Position numbers and translations under genes: made by a program. The notes under the pieces were generated by a model. It worked only from the letters and a program-made list of their open reading frames with translations, ran no database searches and was not told where the DNA came from. A DNA stretch of 20,534 bases, from IMG/VR virus record IMGVR_UViG_3300049215_000274, positions 1-20,534 of that record. The stretch is one strand, 5' to 3'. The DNA is from a virus. Shown here piece after piece: positions 1 through 8,355 of this stretch (its first letter is position 1; each line of letters begins with the position of its first letter).

Positions 1-11
1 TGCGTTTTCAT
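1..11 (-). CDS. Start of a further gene, cut by the window edge
   Basis: Only the first codons (M-K-T) are inside the window. The ATG at positions 11-9 is preceded by AGAGGA at a spacing of 6 nt, a good ribosome binding site, and lies about 30 nt after the stop of the preceding small gene. Its position downstream of the tail fibre and a small unknown gene would suit another fibre-related or lysis gene, but nothing in the sequence shows which. Confidence 0.4.
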
Positions 12-41
12 CGAAGATCCTCTTGCTAAGTGATCGATGGG

Positions 42-356
42 TTAGGCCAAACGGACGGCCGGCTCGCCGCGCGCGGCGAGCAATGCGGAAGCGGCCGCGA
101 TGCGGCCCTGGTCGGGCAGCGGCTGGCCAAAGGCCCAGAACAGGTAATTGGCCTGGAAGTCCTGATCCGACGCGGCCAGCAGCGCCGCCGAGGTCTGGCC
201 CGACAGATCCGGACCGGTCACGCCAGCAAGCCCCAGCAGCGGCTTGGCCACATAATCGGGGACCTCCAGGGCGCCGCTCTGGTCCGGTTCGAACGAGGCC
301 TTGCCGTAAGACACGCGGCTGGCGCTGAGCGGAATTTGAATTGTGACGATCGCCAT
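42..356 (-). CDS. Small unknown protein downstream of the tail fibre (104 aa)
   Basis: I do not recognise this protein. It has 104 residues, begins MAIVTIQIPLS, and has no signal peptide, membrane segment, cysteine or repeat. The N-terminal third looks like beta strand (VTIQIPLSASRVSYG), and the rest is Ala/Leu-rich with a probable C-terminal helix. The start is well supported: AAGGGGAA lies just upstream and overlaps the stop of the tail fibre gene, which ends only 10 nt away, so the two are probably translated together. The position right after the fibre could suit a fibre assembly factor or a small virion protein, but that is inference from position only. Confidence 0.7.
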   Translation of the reverse strand: MAIVTIQIPLSASRVSYGKASFEPDQSGALEVPDYVAKPLLGLAGVTGPDLSGQTSAALLAASDQDFQANYLFWAFGQPLPDQGRIAAASALLAARGEPAVRLA

Positions 357-366
357 GATGTTCCCC

Positions 367-1371
367 TTAAGCGTACTGGCCGCCGGTGGCCGTGGTGCCC
401 GCCCCGTTGCCGGGCAGCCAGGTGCTCGATTGTCCTTGCGTATTCAGGGACGAATTGTTGGTGAGGGCATATCGGGTGCCTGTCGCGCCGCCCACCCAGG
501 TCACCGCCACGCCGGAGCCGAAAAGAATGCTGCTCAGATCGCTGGCGCCGATGAACGAACTCGAGAAGGCTGGCGTCCCGGTAAGCGTGATCGTTATGCC
601 GGCGCCGATGAAGATATTGCCCTGCTGGCCCAGAATGAAGTTCGAAGCGCCGCCATTTATGGTGCAATTTGTGGCGAGAGAGACCAGGCCGCCGCCATTG
701 GCATAGAGCTGAGGGCCGGTGCAGGGGCCGAACACCATCCCGACGCCAACATTGATAACGCCACCAGGCGCTGTGGCCTGGAGACCAGTGCCGACGCTTG
801 CGACCTTGAAATTCTTGACCTGGATGGGCGCGCTATAGCTGGCCGAGATCGTGTTCTGGACAACGACATTGGTCGGGGTAATGGCATTGCCATTGATGAG
901 AATGGCCTTACCCTTGATGCCGGCGAACGGACCAATAAAGGTCGCCGCGGCAGCATAGTTGCCGTCAGCAAGCTGGATCGTGACCTGCTTGCCGTTGAAA
1001 TCATAGGAGGTGGCCAGCACATCCGCCGCGTGCTGCAGAGTTGCCCAGGGCGTTCCAGCGGTCAGTCCGTCATTGGCGTCATTGCCCGTCGTGGCGACAT
1101 AGAAGGTCGTATCCGCGGTGAGCTTGATCCGGGTCAGGATCTGGATGGCACTCAGAACCTGATTGACCTTGGTCTTGTCAGGCGCAACGCCGGCTGCTGT
1201 CAGGATGGACATCAGCTCTTCTTGCTGGGCATTGCACCAATCGGCATCGAAATTGGTGGCAGGCACCGGCGCGCCCGGACCAGGGGTTCCGCCCGTGAAA
1301 TAGCCCGCCGCGCCAGGCGCGGCAGGCACGGGCATGACGGCGACCGCCGTTATCGTGTCGATACGATGCAT
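367..1371 (-). CDS. Tail fibre / receptor-binding protein with beta-helix core
   Basis: This 334-residue protein probably forms the distal fibre or spike that contacts the host surface. Near residue 90 is the segment DTTFYVATTGNDANDGLTAG, followed by PWATLQHAADVL, a signature seen at the start of many right-handed beta-helix phage tail proteins. After it come repetitive short strands rich in G, N, T, V and I, as expected of a parallel beta-helix. The C-terminus ends in GAGTTATGGQYA, resembling the Gly-rich tip shared by many fibres. The N-terminal 60 residues (MHRIDTITAVAVMPVPAAPG, then a W-C-NAQQEEL motif) probably attach to the baseplate. I chose ATG 1371, not the longer reading frame from 1485, because it does not overlap the preceding gene, has an AGGG ribosome site, and the extra 38 residues look like shadow coding. 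The fibre call is firm; the receptor is unknown. Confidence 0.85.
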   Translation of the reverse strand: MHRIDTITAVAVMPVPAAPGAAGYFTGGTPGPGAPVPATNFDADWCNAQQEELMSILTAAGVAPDKTKVNQVLSAIQILTRIKLTADTTFYVATTGNDANDGLTAGTPWATLQHAADVLATSYDFNGKQVTIQLADGNYAAAATFIGPFAGIKGKAILINGNAITPTNVVVQNTISASYSAPIQVKNFKVASVGTGLQATAPGGVINVGVGMVFGPCTGPQLYANGGGLVSLATNCTINGGASNFILGQQGNIFIGAGITITLTGTPAFSSSFIGASDLSSILFGSGVAVTWVGGATGTRYALTNNSSLNTQGQSSTWLPGNGAGTTATGGQYA

Positions 1372-1378
1372 TTTGGCC

Positions 1379-1990
1379 CTATGAGTAAGAGAACAGGACG
1401 AAGCGCGTAGCCCGGTTTTTCCGGCCCAGCGTGCATTCCAGATCTTCGTTGCCCCACCAACGCAGCGGCGAAACACAATCGCCATTGCAGGTCAGAACAC
1501 CGATCGTGGTGGCGGGGGCGTTGACCTGCCAGGCGAAGCGCCAGGCATAAGCCAGAACCGGCTCGGTACAGGGCCCTATGCAAGTGCCAATACCGGATGA
1601 CGGCAGGAATTCCGTGATGGTGATCTCGTAGCCGATGGCGGCCGCGAGATCGATGAACTTCTGCCGGCTGAGGCTGCCCAGGTCGGTAATCTTGGCCATC
1701 AGGGCGGCGATGCGCTGCTCTATGGTCTGCGGCTGCGGCGTGCAAGGATCAGGGAGGCCATAGGCTGCTTCCCACTCGGGTAGCAGCGCGGCCGTGGTTG
1801 GCGGATAAAGCTCGTTGTCGACAATGTTCGACGCATCGGCGTGGAAACGCGCGAACAGATCGCCGATCGCGCCCATCGCCTTGGCCAGGATGCCATCGAG
1901 ATCGCGCGGCCAGGCTGGGCCACGGGGCAAAAGGTTCAGCGCGGCGTGCTGGAAATCATCCGGGCCGAGATTGGAATAAGGATTTCCCAC
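1379..1990 (-). CDS. Baseplate assembly protein, Mu gp48 / YmfQ family (DUF2313-like)
   Basis: This 203-residue protein corresponds to the Mu gp48 (P2 gpI-like) component that sits at the baseplate rim and links wedges to fibres. The N-terminus GPDDFQHAALNLLPRGPAWPRD is typical of the family (a 'll P.G.aw' motif), followed by a helical segment with ELYPPTTAALLPEWEAAYGLPDP. The C-terminus CVSPLRWWGNEDLECTLGRKNRATRFVLFSYS matches the family's ending, where a Cys-containing stretch precedes an Arg/Pro-Ala-Thr and a final F-x-Y. It starts 3 nt after the gp47-like gene and ends 7 nt before the fibre gene. This gp47-gp48-fibre order is that of Mu and related prophages. Confidence 0.88.
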   Translation of the reverse strand: MGNPYSNLGPDDFQHAALNLLPRGPAWPRDLDGILAKAMGAIGDLFARFHADASNIVDNELYPPTTAALLPEWEAAYGLPDPCTPQPQTIEQRIAALMAKITDLGSLSRQKFIDLAAAIGYEITITEFLPSSGIGTCIGPCTEPVLAYAWRFAWQVNAPATTIGVLTCNGDCVSPLRWWGNEDLECTLGRKNRATRFVLFSYS

Positions 1991-1993
1991 CGG

Positions 1994-3088
1994 TCAGACC
2001 CAGGTATAGGCGCCTGGGACCAGAATGTGCCCGGTCAGGCAGGTGACGTCGGCTACCGGCGCAACAATGACGAAAGGGGTGTCGCCCGCCCCGGCCGCCA
2101 CGGCCGGATCGATCTGATCCTGGAAGGAAAGACCTCCTGAATAGGTGCCACCCGTCGCCGGGTTATATGCACCGCCCGCCTGCGTATCGGCGGTGAACAT
2201 ATCGGCGACCGAATTCTGGATGGATTGCTGCACGACCGGATCGGTCACGCCGGTGATGTGGAAATTGACCGTGGTCGCCACTGGGGCAAAGACCAGACAG
2301 TCATCGGAGACCGGCCGCTTGACGTTGATCGCGGCCTGCACCGCATTGATGTCAGCGACCAAAGGAATGATGTTGGCACGCCCGTCCATGACAAAGGTCA
2401 CGTCCACCGTGCCGCCGCCGCGGTTGGCCGGATAAACCCAGGCACGCGTCACACCAGGGACCGTCTTCGCCCAGGCGATATAATCGGCATAATTGCCGCC
2501 CTGCGGCGGCTGGGCCAAGCGGGCCAGCACACGGGTCCGGAAGGACGTGTTGACGTCTTCGCTATTCGTGCCACCCGTCAGCCCGGCGCCATCCACCACG
2601 GCATTCGCATCGATGCCGGCGAGAGCCGTAGTCAGTTCCAGCTGGGCGCCGGCATCAAGGTTCTGCGCCGTGCCGCCTTCAGAGGCCTCGATCGGCACCG
2701 TGGCCGTGCCACCGGCAATCGTCGCCAGCGCGGTCGTGCGATAGGTGTTGCCGTTATTGTCTTGGAAAAGGGTCAGGTTGTTCGGGACATTGTTGCCGTC
2801 GATACCGGTCACGACGGCGTTGCCGGCAGCCTTAGTACCGGGGATCGGCGCCATGCCGAACATGGAGCCGATGCGCAACAGATAGTCGCCATCGGCCGTG
2901 TCGGCGAAATTCTGGCGGATCAGGTAGTCGAGGTAGCCATATTCCCCATTGGTCATGCCCGCCAGCACGTCTGAGGTGACCGCGATATTGGACCGGCGCA
3001 GCGCCGCGTCGGCGCCGGACAGCCTGGCGGCGAACATGCCGCGCGCGAGCTGCCGCAGTTGCGTCAAGGTGGGGCGCGTCCAGGGCAT
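1994..3088 (-). CDS. Baseplate wedge protein, Mu gp47 / P2 gpJ family (baseplate J-like)
   Basis: This 364-residue baseplate J-like protein forms the wedge around the tail hub and triggers sheath contraction in Mu and P2 relatives. Diagnostic features are the N-terminal PTLTQLRQLARGMFAARLSGADAALRRSN, the segment YLDYLIRQNFADTADGDYLLRIGSMFG, and the strand-rich middle around EASEGGTAQNLDAGAQLEL. In the second half PPQGGNYADYIAWAKTVPGVTRAWVYP is the highly conserved 'GN..DY..WA...pGVtrawv.P' motif of the family. Length is close to Mu gp47. It starts 9 nt after the gp46-like gene, whose stop overlaps an AGGA ribosome site for this gene. Confidence 0.95.
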   Translation of the reverse strand: MPWTRPTLTQLRQLARGMFAARLSGADAALRRSNIAVTSDVLAGMTNGEYGYLDYLIRQNFADTADGDYLLRIGSMFGMAPIPGTKAAGNAVVTGIDGNNVPNNLTLFQDNNGNTYRTTALATIAGGTATVPIEASEGGTAQNLDAGAQLELTTALAGIDANAVVDGAGLTGGTNSEDVNTSFRTRVLARLAQPPQGGNYADYIAWAKTVPGVTRAWVYPANRGGGTVDVTFVMDGRANIIPLVADINAVQAAINVKRPVSDDCLVFAPVATTVNFHITGVTDPVVQQSIQNSVADMFTADTQAGGAYNPATGGTYSGGLSFQDQIDPAVAAGAGDTPFVIVAPVADVTCLTGHILVPGAYTWV

Positions 3089-3097
3089 CAGGCGGTC

Positions 3098-3658
3098 CTA
3101 AAAGAGACTGATCAGCGTGCCGTCTTCGGTCATCAGCGGATGGCCGCCCTCGTCGGTGAGAAGCGGGGGAAGCGAAAGTACGAAAGGAACAGGCTTCGAC
3201 GGGTTCCAGACATAGTCGAAGCGTCGGTTGACCGGCTGGCCCGCCATCTGGCGAGCGATGTTGACCGTCAGCCGCAGCTGCTCGGCCGTGACGTACTGGG
3301 CGGTGACTTCAATGTCGCCCGCCACACCGTCATCCTTGAGCCACTGCAAGGCTTCCAGCGCATATTGCTGGGCCCGAGCAGCCGTCTTTGTCGTGGCCTT
3401 GGCACGGGCAAGCAGCCAGAGCCGGGAGCCGATCGGATCGGGCTTGCCGTCATCCAGCGCCATGTCGCCCCACCACCCGCGGCGGTCGCCGCTGTTGTCT
3501 GGCAGATCATCATCGGCTGCGGCGACACGATCGGTGAATAGAGAAATGATGACGGCGGTCTCGAGGCCGTCATCAGCCTCAAGCGCGCCCTTCTCGATCG
3601 CCCAATCGAAACCAAATCCATTCTGGCTGGCATCGTGGCGGGTGCGAATGTCGGTCAC
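3098..3658 (-). CDS. Baseplate protein, Mu gp46 family (P2 gpW / T4 gp25 analogue)
   Basis: This 186-residue protein belongs to the Mu gp46 family, the small wedge component that nucleates the sheath at the baseplate. The N-terminal half carries the family pattern: DASQNGFGFDWAIEKGALEADDGLETAVIISLFTDR, then RRGWWGD, with RLWLLARAK shortly after. The C-terminal part has short strands and ends in TDEGGHPLMTEDGTLISLF. This hydrophobic, near-repeated 'LLTDEGG / LMTEDGT' tail is a common ending in relatives. Its ATG overlaps the stop of the gp45-like gene by 4 nt, so the two are probably translationally coupled. The order gp45-gp46-gp47 is exactly that of Mu. Confidence 0.93.
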   Translation of the reverse strand: MTDIRTRHDASQNGFGFDWAIEKGALEADDGLETAVIISLFTDRVAAADDDLPDNSGDRRGWWGDMALDDGKPDPIGSRLWLLARAKATTKTAARAQQYALEALQWLKDDGVAGDIEVTAQYVTAEQLRLTVNIARQMAGQPVNRRFDYVWNPSKPVPFVLSLPPLLTDEGGHPLMTEDGTLISLF

Positions 3659-4173
3659 GTTGCCCTCACCTTGGTGGATGAGGCCTGGACGTGGCCACCT
3701 CCGCCGCCAACCACCGGATCACCGTCCAGCACCACCTTCTTGCCGCCGGCCGCACCCAGCTGGACATCATTACAGGTCAGGATCGTCTGACCGTTGACCG
3801 TCTGCTCCAGGTTGCCGGTGATGGTCATCACAAGCTTTAGGGGTGTGGTCACTTCCAGCTTGTCCTGCCGGAACACCACCTGCTGGCCGTTGGCGTCGCG
3901 GAAGCCGAACTCGCCTTCCTGCAGGTCCTGGATGCGCAGCGCCGGATCGTCGGCGCAGAGCGCGACCAGGTGCGCCCGGCTGGCGCCAACCTGCAGAAGG
4001 ATCAGATCCGCGCCCTTCTTGGGGCGGGCGCTCATGCCATGCGGCAGCATGAGTTCGATCTTGTCCTTGGTCTCTTCGGCCAGGCCTGAAAGCTGCACCA
4101 GGGTGCGCTTGGGGTTGAGAACTGCCAGCGCCACCCTGCCCCGCGTGACCATGGCGCGGAGTTTGTCCATCAT
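3655..4173 (-). CDS. Baseplate spike protein, Mu gp45 family (P2 gpV-like)
   Basis: This 172-residue protein is the central tail spike that pierces the outer membrane in Mu-type tails. The N-terminal part (MDKLRAMVTRGRVALAVLNPKRTLVQLSGLAEETKDKIELMLPHGMSARP) has the beta-barrel (OB-fold) character and 'e.pHG.ss.P' motif of Mu gp45. The C-terminal part is a run of short strands (LEVTTPLKLVMTITGNLEQTVNGQTILTCNDVQLG), suggesting the trimeric beta-helix shaft, and ends in a Gly-rich tip (GDPVVGGGGGHVQASS). I see no HxH iron-binding motif at the tip, although one His is present. Two adjacent ATGs (4173 and 4170) are possible starts. The first overlaps the stop of the hub gene. Confidence 0.9.
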   Translation of the reverse strand: MMDKLRAMVTRGRVALAVLNPKRTLVQLSGLAEETKDKIELMLPHGMSARPKKGADLILLQVGASRAHLVALCADDPALRIQDLQEGEFGFRDANGQQVVFRQDKLEVTTPLKLVMTITGNLEQTVNGQTILTCNDVQLGAAGGKKVVLDGDPVVGGGGGHVQASSTKVRAT

Positions 4174-5246
4174 GAGATACTACCGGTCCACACTGAGGAA
4201 CCGCCCTTCGGCTTCTTGGCCTTGGGCGGTGCCGGCGAGAAGGCCTCGGGCGGCGCCACCAGCAGGTCTGTGCGGCGGCCGTCCTTGTCATCCAGCAGGA
4301 ACGTCACGCCGCCCACCAGAAGCTGCTGATCGATCTCCAGCCATGGGCAGGTGACCGGCACCATCTGGTTGACCTGCCAGAGCGAACCATCCGGCTGGCG
4401 ATAGCCCTGCACGGTCAAGGTCGCCTGTGTCGCCTCGCCGAAATTGTGAGCCGCGCGCCATTTCGCGCGAAGCTTGGCGCGCGCGGTGTCGGCCGGGTCC
4501 TGCGCCATTTCAGCAAAGCGCCGGAAGCGCGGGCAACTAGCGTCCTTGGCCTTGGCGATGATCTCGAGCTGGCTGTCCTGGCCGTCGAAGGCTAGGGGCG
4601 CCTGGGCATAGACGGCATATTCCGAGAAGAGGTTGTCGGCCCGGAGCTGGGCCCGGCCGGCTTTGACGTTTTGTCCCTGGACGAGCGCGCCCGCAGTGCC
4701 TGCCGAGCCAGCCTGGGCAAGGATGAGATTTCCCTTTTCATCATCGAACGCCAGAACGCCGCGCAGGCCGCACAGCTTTTCCAGGAATTCAAAGGCGGTC
4801 TCGCATTTCTCGATGGTGGCGTTCGGGAAGGGATCACCCAGATCCGTACCCTTGGCCACCACCACATTGACACCAAACGGTCCGCAGATCGCTTTCGCGA
4901 TCCGGTCCAGCTTGTAGTTGTTGAACTGGCCGCCCGAAATGTCGGGCATGCAATCCACAATATCCGCTGTCTTGCTGCGCCCGCCGATGCGGACTGTGTG
5001 GCTGGTGGCATCGAAGCCTGGACCATAATGGTCGACATATCCCGTCAGGATCGTGTCGCCGCCGATCGCCAGCGTGCAGGCATCGAAGCGCTTGATCTGC
5101 CACGGCTGATCCTGTCCGGCCCAGCGTTCGGTGACCGAAATCTCAAAGTCGGCTGCGCAATGGCGCAGGTCCCGCTGCACGCTGATCTCTTTCCAGCCCT
5201 CATAGGTCTGGCCATTGATGGTCAGCGTAAGCTTGTCATCCGCCAT
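4170..5246 (-). CDS. Baseplate hub protein, Mu gpP / P2 gpD (late control D) family
   Basis: This 358-residue hub protein should form the trimeric ring between tail tube and central spike. The N-terminus LTLTINGQTYEGWKEISVQRDLRHCAADFEISVTERW is typical of Mu gpP relatives, as are ILTGYVDHYGPGFDATSHTVRIGGRSKTADIVDCMP and the helix ETAFEFLEKLCGLRGVLAFDDEKGNLIL. The C-terminal domain includes YRQPDGSLWQVNQMVPVTCPWLEID, the common 'g.W..n..v.v..p.l.i' pattern. The last 25 residues are a Lys/Pro-rich tail (PAPPKAKKPKGGSS). The gene lies 14 nt after the DNA-circularisation gene and overlaps the spike gene, so hub and spike are translated from adjoining frames. No strong ribosome site is visible; the ATG was chosen by homology of the N-terminus. 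Confidence 0.9.
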   Translation of the reverse strand: MADDKLTLTINGQTYEGWKEISVQRDLRHCAADFEISVTERWAGQDQPWQIKRFDACTLAIGGDTILTGYVDHYGPGFDATSHTVRIGGRSKTADIVDCMPDISGGQFNNYKLDRIAKAICGPFGVNVVVAKGTDLGDPFPNATIEKCETAFEFLEKLCGLRGVLAFDDEKGNLILAQAGSAGTAGALVQGQNVKAGRAQLRADNLFSEYAVYAQAPLAFDGQDSQLEIIAKAKDASCPRFRRFAEMAQDPADTARAKLRAKWRAAHNFGEATQATLTVQGYRQPDGSLWQVNQMVPVTCPWLEIDQQLLVGGVTFLLDDKDGRRTDLLVAPPEAFSPAPPKAKKPKGGSSVWTGSIS

Positions 5247-5260
5247 GGCTCGTTGGTCTT

Positions 5261-6484
5261 TCAGGCCGCCAGCGCTTCTATCTTCATCGGCATAAACAGC
5301 GGATGCGGGGCGGCGTTGCGCGCCACCAGCTCGGGGCCGCGGCTGCCGTCCTGGTAGATGCGTTGCGCCAGCGCCACCGCCGGCAGGCTGGCGCCCAGTT
5401 GGTAGGTCAGGAGCAGCGGAAGCTGCTGGGCGCGGGCCGTCAGGTCGGTAGAGGATGCCCGCATGACATTCATCCAGCCGCCATAGGCGATATCATCGCC
5501 CATATCGGCGGCGCGCGTCGCCTGGGCGTCGATCAGGTCGGTCAGCTGGGCCCGCGCCGTCTCGGCATCGGCCGCGCTGGCGAATTCGGTTTGCGCGTAG
5601 ACCTGCGCCAGCGCCGCCACGGCGCTGCCTTGGACCAGTGCGACCAGCGCAGACTGGTCGGCAGCCTGTTTCAGCCGCTGCGGCGTGGTGCCAGCGACAG
5701 GCTCGAGATTGCTGCCCCAGACCGCGAAAGAGGCCAGCCCATAACTGGGATCGGTGACCGGCGGCAGGCCACGCGAAGAGAGGGTGGGATCGTCCACCGG
5801 CAGGATGTCGGAGACGGCGGCGGCATAGGCCGAGAAGAACGCGGGCACGGCCTGCCCCAGCTCTTCCGGATCATCACCTGCGGCCACCACCGCATCGAAG
5901 ACGTCGGTCAGGAGGCCAATTGGCAGGCTGGGCAACCCGACCAGCGCACCGAGATCTTCGACCAGGGCGGAAATGTTGCCCGCCAGCGCATCGCGGATGA
6001 AGCCCTCGAGGCCATCCAGCGAGAACTGGCTGCTGAAATCGTCGCCCAGCACGCCATATTGATCGTCGGCCTCGTCCCAGGCCTGGGTGTCGGTGCTGCC
6101 GCTGGACGTCGGCGAGGGCTGGGTGCCGGCTTCGATGAAGGTTATCTCGAAGAAGGCCATGCGGCCTTCCCGCGTGGTCTCCGTGATCCGATAGACCGGG
6201 CAACCAACAGTCAGGTTGCCTTTATAGGGATGTGCGAAGGTGCCGGACCCTTCGGCATCCAGCGCCTGTTCCAGTGCGTCGCGGGCGGAGAAATAGTCAT
6301 CGCCCATGACATAAGCACGGACGTTATGTACCTTCGCCCGTTTGCCAATGTCTTCGAGAAAATTGTCTTCGCGAAGTGGGTATTCGTGGTTGGCCAGTCG
6401 CCGGCCGCCTTCGCGGCTCACATCTTCATAGAAGAACGGAACGCCCCGGAAGGATGCCGGGAGCAGATTGTCTTTCCAACTCAT
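5261..6484 (-). CDS. DNA circularisation/tail protein, Mu gpN family
   Basis: This 407-residue protein belongs to the Mu gpN 'DNA circulation' family. In Mu it was first described as protecting or circularising infecting DNA and it is now regarded as a baseplate/tail component. The N-terminal ~95 residues carry the conserved domain: W-KDNLLPASFRGVPFFYED...GGRRLANHEYPLREDNFLEDIGKRA..., then YFSARDALEQALDAEGSGTFAHPYKGNLTV. The remainder is mostly helical and Ala/Leu-rich, with an acidic linker at about 130-160 and a C-terminal domain ending MKIEALAA. Its ATG overlaps the stop of the tape measure gene by 4 nt. The order tape measure-N-P-gp45 matches Mu. Confidence 0.9.
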   Translation of the reverse strand: MSWKDNLLPASFRGVPFFYEDVSREGGRRLANHEYPLREDNFLEDIGKRAKVHNVRAYVMGDDYFSARDALEQALDAEGSGTFAHPYKGNLTVGCPVYRITETTREGRMAFFEITFIEAGTQPSPTSSGSTDTQAWDEADDQYGVLGDDFSSQFSLDGLEGFIRDALAGNISALVEDLGALVGLPSLPIGLLTDVFDAVVAAGDDPEELGQAVPAFFSAYAAAVSDILPVDDPTLSSRGLPPVTDPSYGLASFAVWGSNLEPVAGTTPQRLKQAADQSALVALVQGSAVAALAQVYAQTEFASAADAETARAQLTDLIDAQATRAADMGDDIAYGGWMNVMRASSTDLTARAQQLPLLLTYQLGASLPAVALAQRIYQDGSRGPELVARNAAPHPLFMPMKIEALAA

Positions 6485-8352
6485 GAGTGGCTGAAGCTCT
6501 TGCCGACTTTGAGGTTTAGACCGCGACCGCGAACATCGGTGCTGGTCGTGGCGCCGCGCGGAAGACCTGTCAGATTGACGTTCAAGTCCACCTGGCCGCC
6601 TGGCCCAGCCAGAGCCGTGGCGCCCGGGCGCGTCATCAGCCGCTCGCGGGCCAGCCGGTCATCGCGGCCGACATCATGGAGCTGCTGGAGGCTCTTACCG
6701 AGCGCGGCGGCATCGGAGATCACAGGCAACTGCAGCGCGATCGCGCCGACATAAGCGAATGCCCCGCCCAGCGCCTTGTTGAAGGCGGCGCGGTTCGCCG
6801 CGGCGGCGGCCGCGCGCGCACCGCTCATGCGGGCATCGTGATCTTTCTCTGCCGAAGTGCGCCGATCGCCGCGGCGACTATCCATGCGGTGCCAGAAGGC
6901 CGAAATGGCGTCCAAAACCGGCTTGATCCTGCTCCAGATGGCGTCGATTTCGTGCAGAATTCCGCCCCAAAGGTCCGAAAACCACAGTTTTACTGGCTGC
7001 CACACAGCCTTGATCTTTTCCCAGATGCCCTGGAAGAAGCGCGCGATCGGAGCCCAATGTTCGTAAATTTCATATACGACGGCCGCCAAAGCGCCAACCG
7101 CAAGGATCACAACGCCTATAGGATTGGCATCCATCGCCAGATCCAGGGCCGCCATGGCCGGAATGGCGAGCCGGATGCCGGTCACCAGATCGGCGAAGAA
7201 GCCTGCGACCCCTGTCGCAGCCAGAATGCCCATGCGGACGGCCGCGACGCCGAACTGAAAGGCCAGGCGCCCCAGCGCCACTGCGGCCTCGATCGCGCTT
7301 TTCACGATGGGCCCGAAGATCAGCGCCGCGCCGGCGATAAGCAGGCCCTTGGCGCCGATAATGTCGGCCAGACCCTTGAAGCCAGACCAGACAAAACGGA
7401 TGACCTCACCGATCCCCTTCCAGTCCACCGCTTTCAGGCCGTCACCGACCTGTTTCACATAGGCATTGGCCTTCTGGCCAATCATCTCCCGGTTCTGGAC
7501 GATCCATTCCCGCAGCGGGACCAGCATATCCATCATGGCGGGAGTGATCGCAGAGCCGATGGTCAGCGCCAGCCCTTCGCCGGCGCCGCTCAGCCGCTTC
7601 CAGTTATCGGCCGTCTCCTGCGCCTCCTTCGCGCGTTCGGGCGTCCATTTGCCATAAAAGCGCTCGAACTCGTCGCCTAGCTCCCGCAGCTCTGTTTTGG
7701 TCTTGAGCAGCACCGGGATCATGCCGGCGCCCATGCGCTGCCCGAAGGCGGTGGCCACAACGCCCGCTTTCATGAAGGGGCTCTGCGCCTTCTGATAGGC
7801 ATCGGCGACCGCGCCGAGGGCATCCTCGACATTGTGGATGTGCTTGCGCCAGCCCGCGCCTTCGAATTTGGTGAGCATGGCGTCCATGTCTTTGTTTTTG
7901 CCACGCATTGCCTTGAAGAGATTGGCATTAAGCCGCTCGATGCCCTTGTCGAAGACGGCCGGGTCCACATCCTCGAGCTTGGCGGCATAATGCAGGCGCG
8001 CCAGCACCGGAATATCGACACCGGTCTTTTCGGAGGAATGAACAAGCGCCTCGCCGAACTCGGCGGCCTTCTTGTTGATCTCGAGCAGGCCTTCTGCCGA
8101 AGCAATGCCACCGATCAGCGCCAGAGGACCGAGCAATGCGCCAAGCTCGCGGCCGAGCGCTCCGACCTTTTCGACCGCCACGGTGGCCTGTTCGCCCAGT
8201 GCGACGATGCCGGTCTCTTCCGCCACCGCGGCGACCGCCGCACCCACCGCCGTGATCGGGGCGATCATGCTGTAGATGTCGGCATTGATCTTGTGAATTG
8301 GGGCGGATGCCCGGTTCACAACCTCAATGATGGCGCGGAAGGTCTGGTCCAA
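6481..8352 (-). CDS. Tail tape measure protein (Mu gp42-like)
   Basis: This 623-residue protein sets tail length and is probably ejected with the DNA. The first 130 residues are helical with a hydrophobic patch (GALLGPLALIGGIASAEG, about 71-88). A long helical middle follows, then a cluster of hydrophobic segments at about 330-430, including NPIGVVILAVGALAAVVYEI followed by aromatic repeats (W-APIARFFQGIW, IKAVWQPVKLWF). This pattern is typical of tape measure proteins. The C-terminus has a basic stretch and GGQVDLNVNLTGLP. The start is TTG at 8352, preceded by AGGA at 7 nt spacing; it lies 3 nt after the stop of the frameshifted chaperone product. The length predicts a tail of roughly 90 nm by the usual per-residue rule (inference). 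Confidence 0.92.
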   Translation of the reverse strand: MDQTFRAIIEVVNRASAPIHKINADIYSMIAPITAVGAAVAAVAEETGIVALGEQATVAVEKVGALGRELGALLGPLALIGGIASAEGLLEINKKAAEFGEALVHSSEKTGVDIPVLARLHYAAKLEDVDPAVFDKGIERLNANLFKAMRGKNKDMDAMLTKFEGAGWRKHIHNVEDALGAVADAYQKAQSPFMKAGVVATAFGQRMGAGMIPVLLKTKTELRELGDEFERFYGKWTPERAKEAQETADNWKRLSGAGEGLALTIGSAITPAMMDMLVPLREWIVQNREMIGQKANAYVKQVGDGLKAVDWKGIGEVIRFVWSGFKGLADIIGAKGLLIAGAALIFGPIVKSAIEAAVALGRLAFQFGVAAVRMGILAATGVAGFFADLVTGIRLAIPAMAALDLAMDANPIGVVILAVGALAAVVYEIYEHWAPIARFFQGIWEKIKAVWQPVKLWFSDLWGGILHEIDAIWSRIKPVLDAISAFWHRMDSRRGDRRTSAEKDHDARMSGARAAAAAANRAAFNKALGGAFAYVGAIALQLPVISDAAALGKSLQQLHDVGRDDRLARERLMTRPGATALAGPGGQVDLNVNLTGLPRGATTSTDVRGRGLNLKVGKSFSHS

Positions 8353-8355
8353 GGG

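Noticed and set aside
343-1410. Plus-strand open frame (355 codons) opposite the tail fibre
   Set aside because: It is antisense to the fibre. The translation is compositionally biased, and the fibre frame has a recognisable beta-helix signature.
1372-1485. Longer start for the tail fibre at 1485
   Set aside because: It would overlap the gp48-like gene by 107 nt, and the added residues are Arg/Trp/Cys-rich shadow coding. ATG 1371 has a ribosome site and a 7-nt gap.
5303-6754. Long plus-strand open frame (483 codons) opposite the gpN-like gene
   Set aside because: It is antisense to a recognised family member, Arg/Gly-rich, and has no plausible domain.
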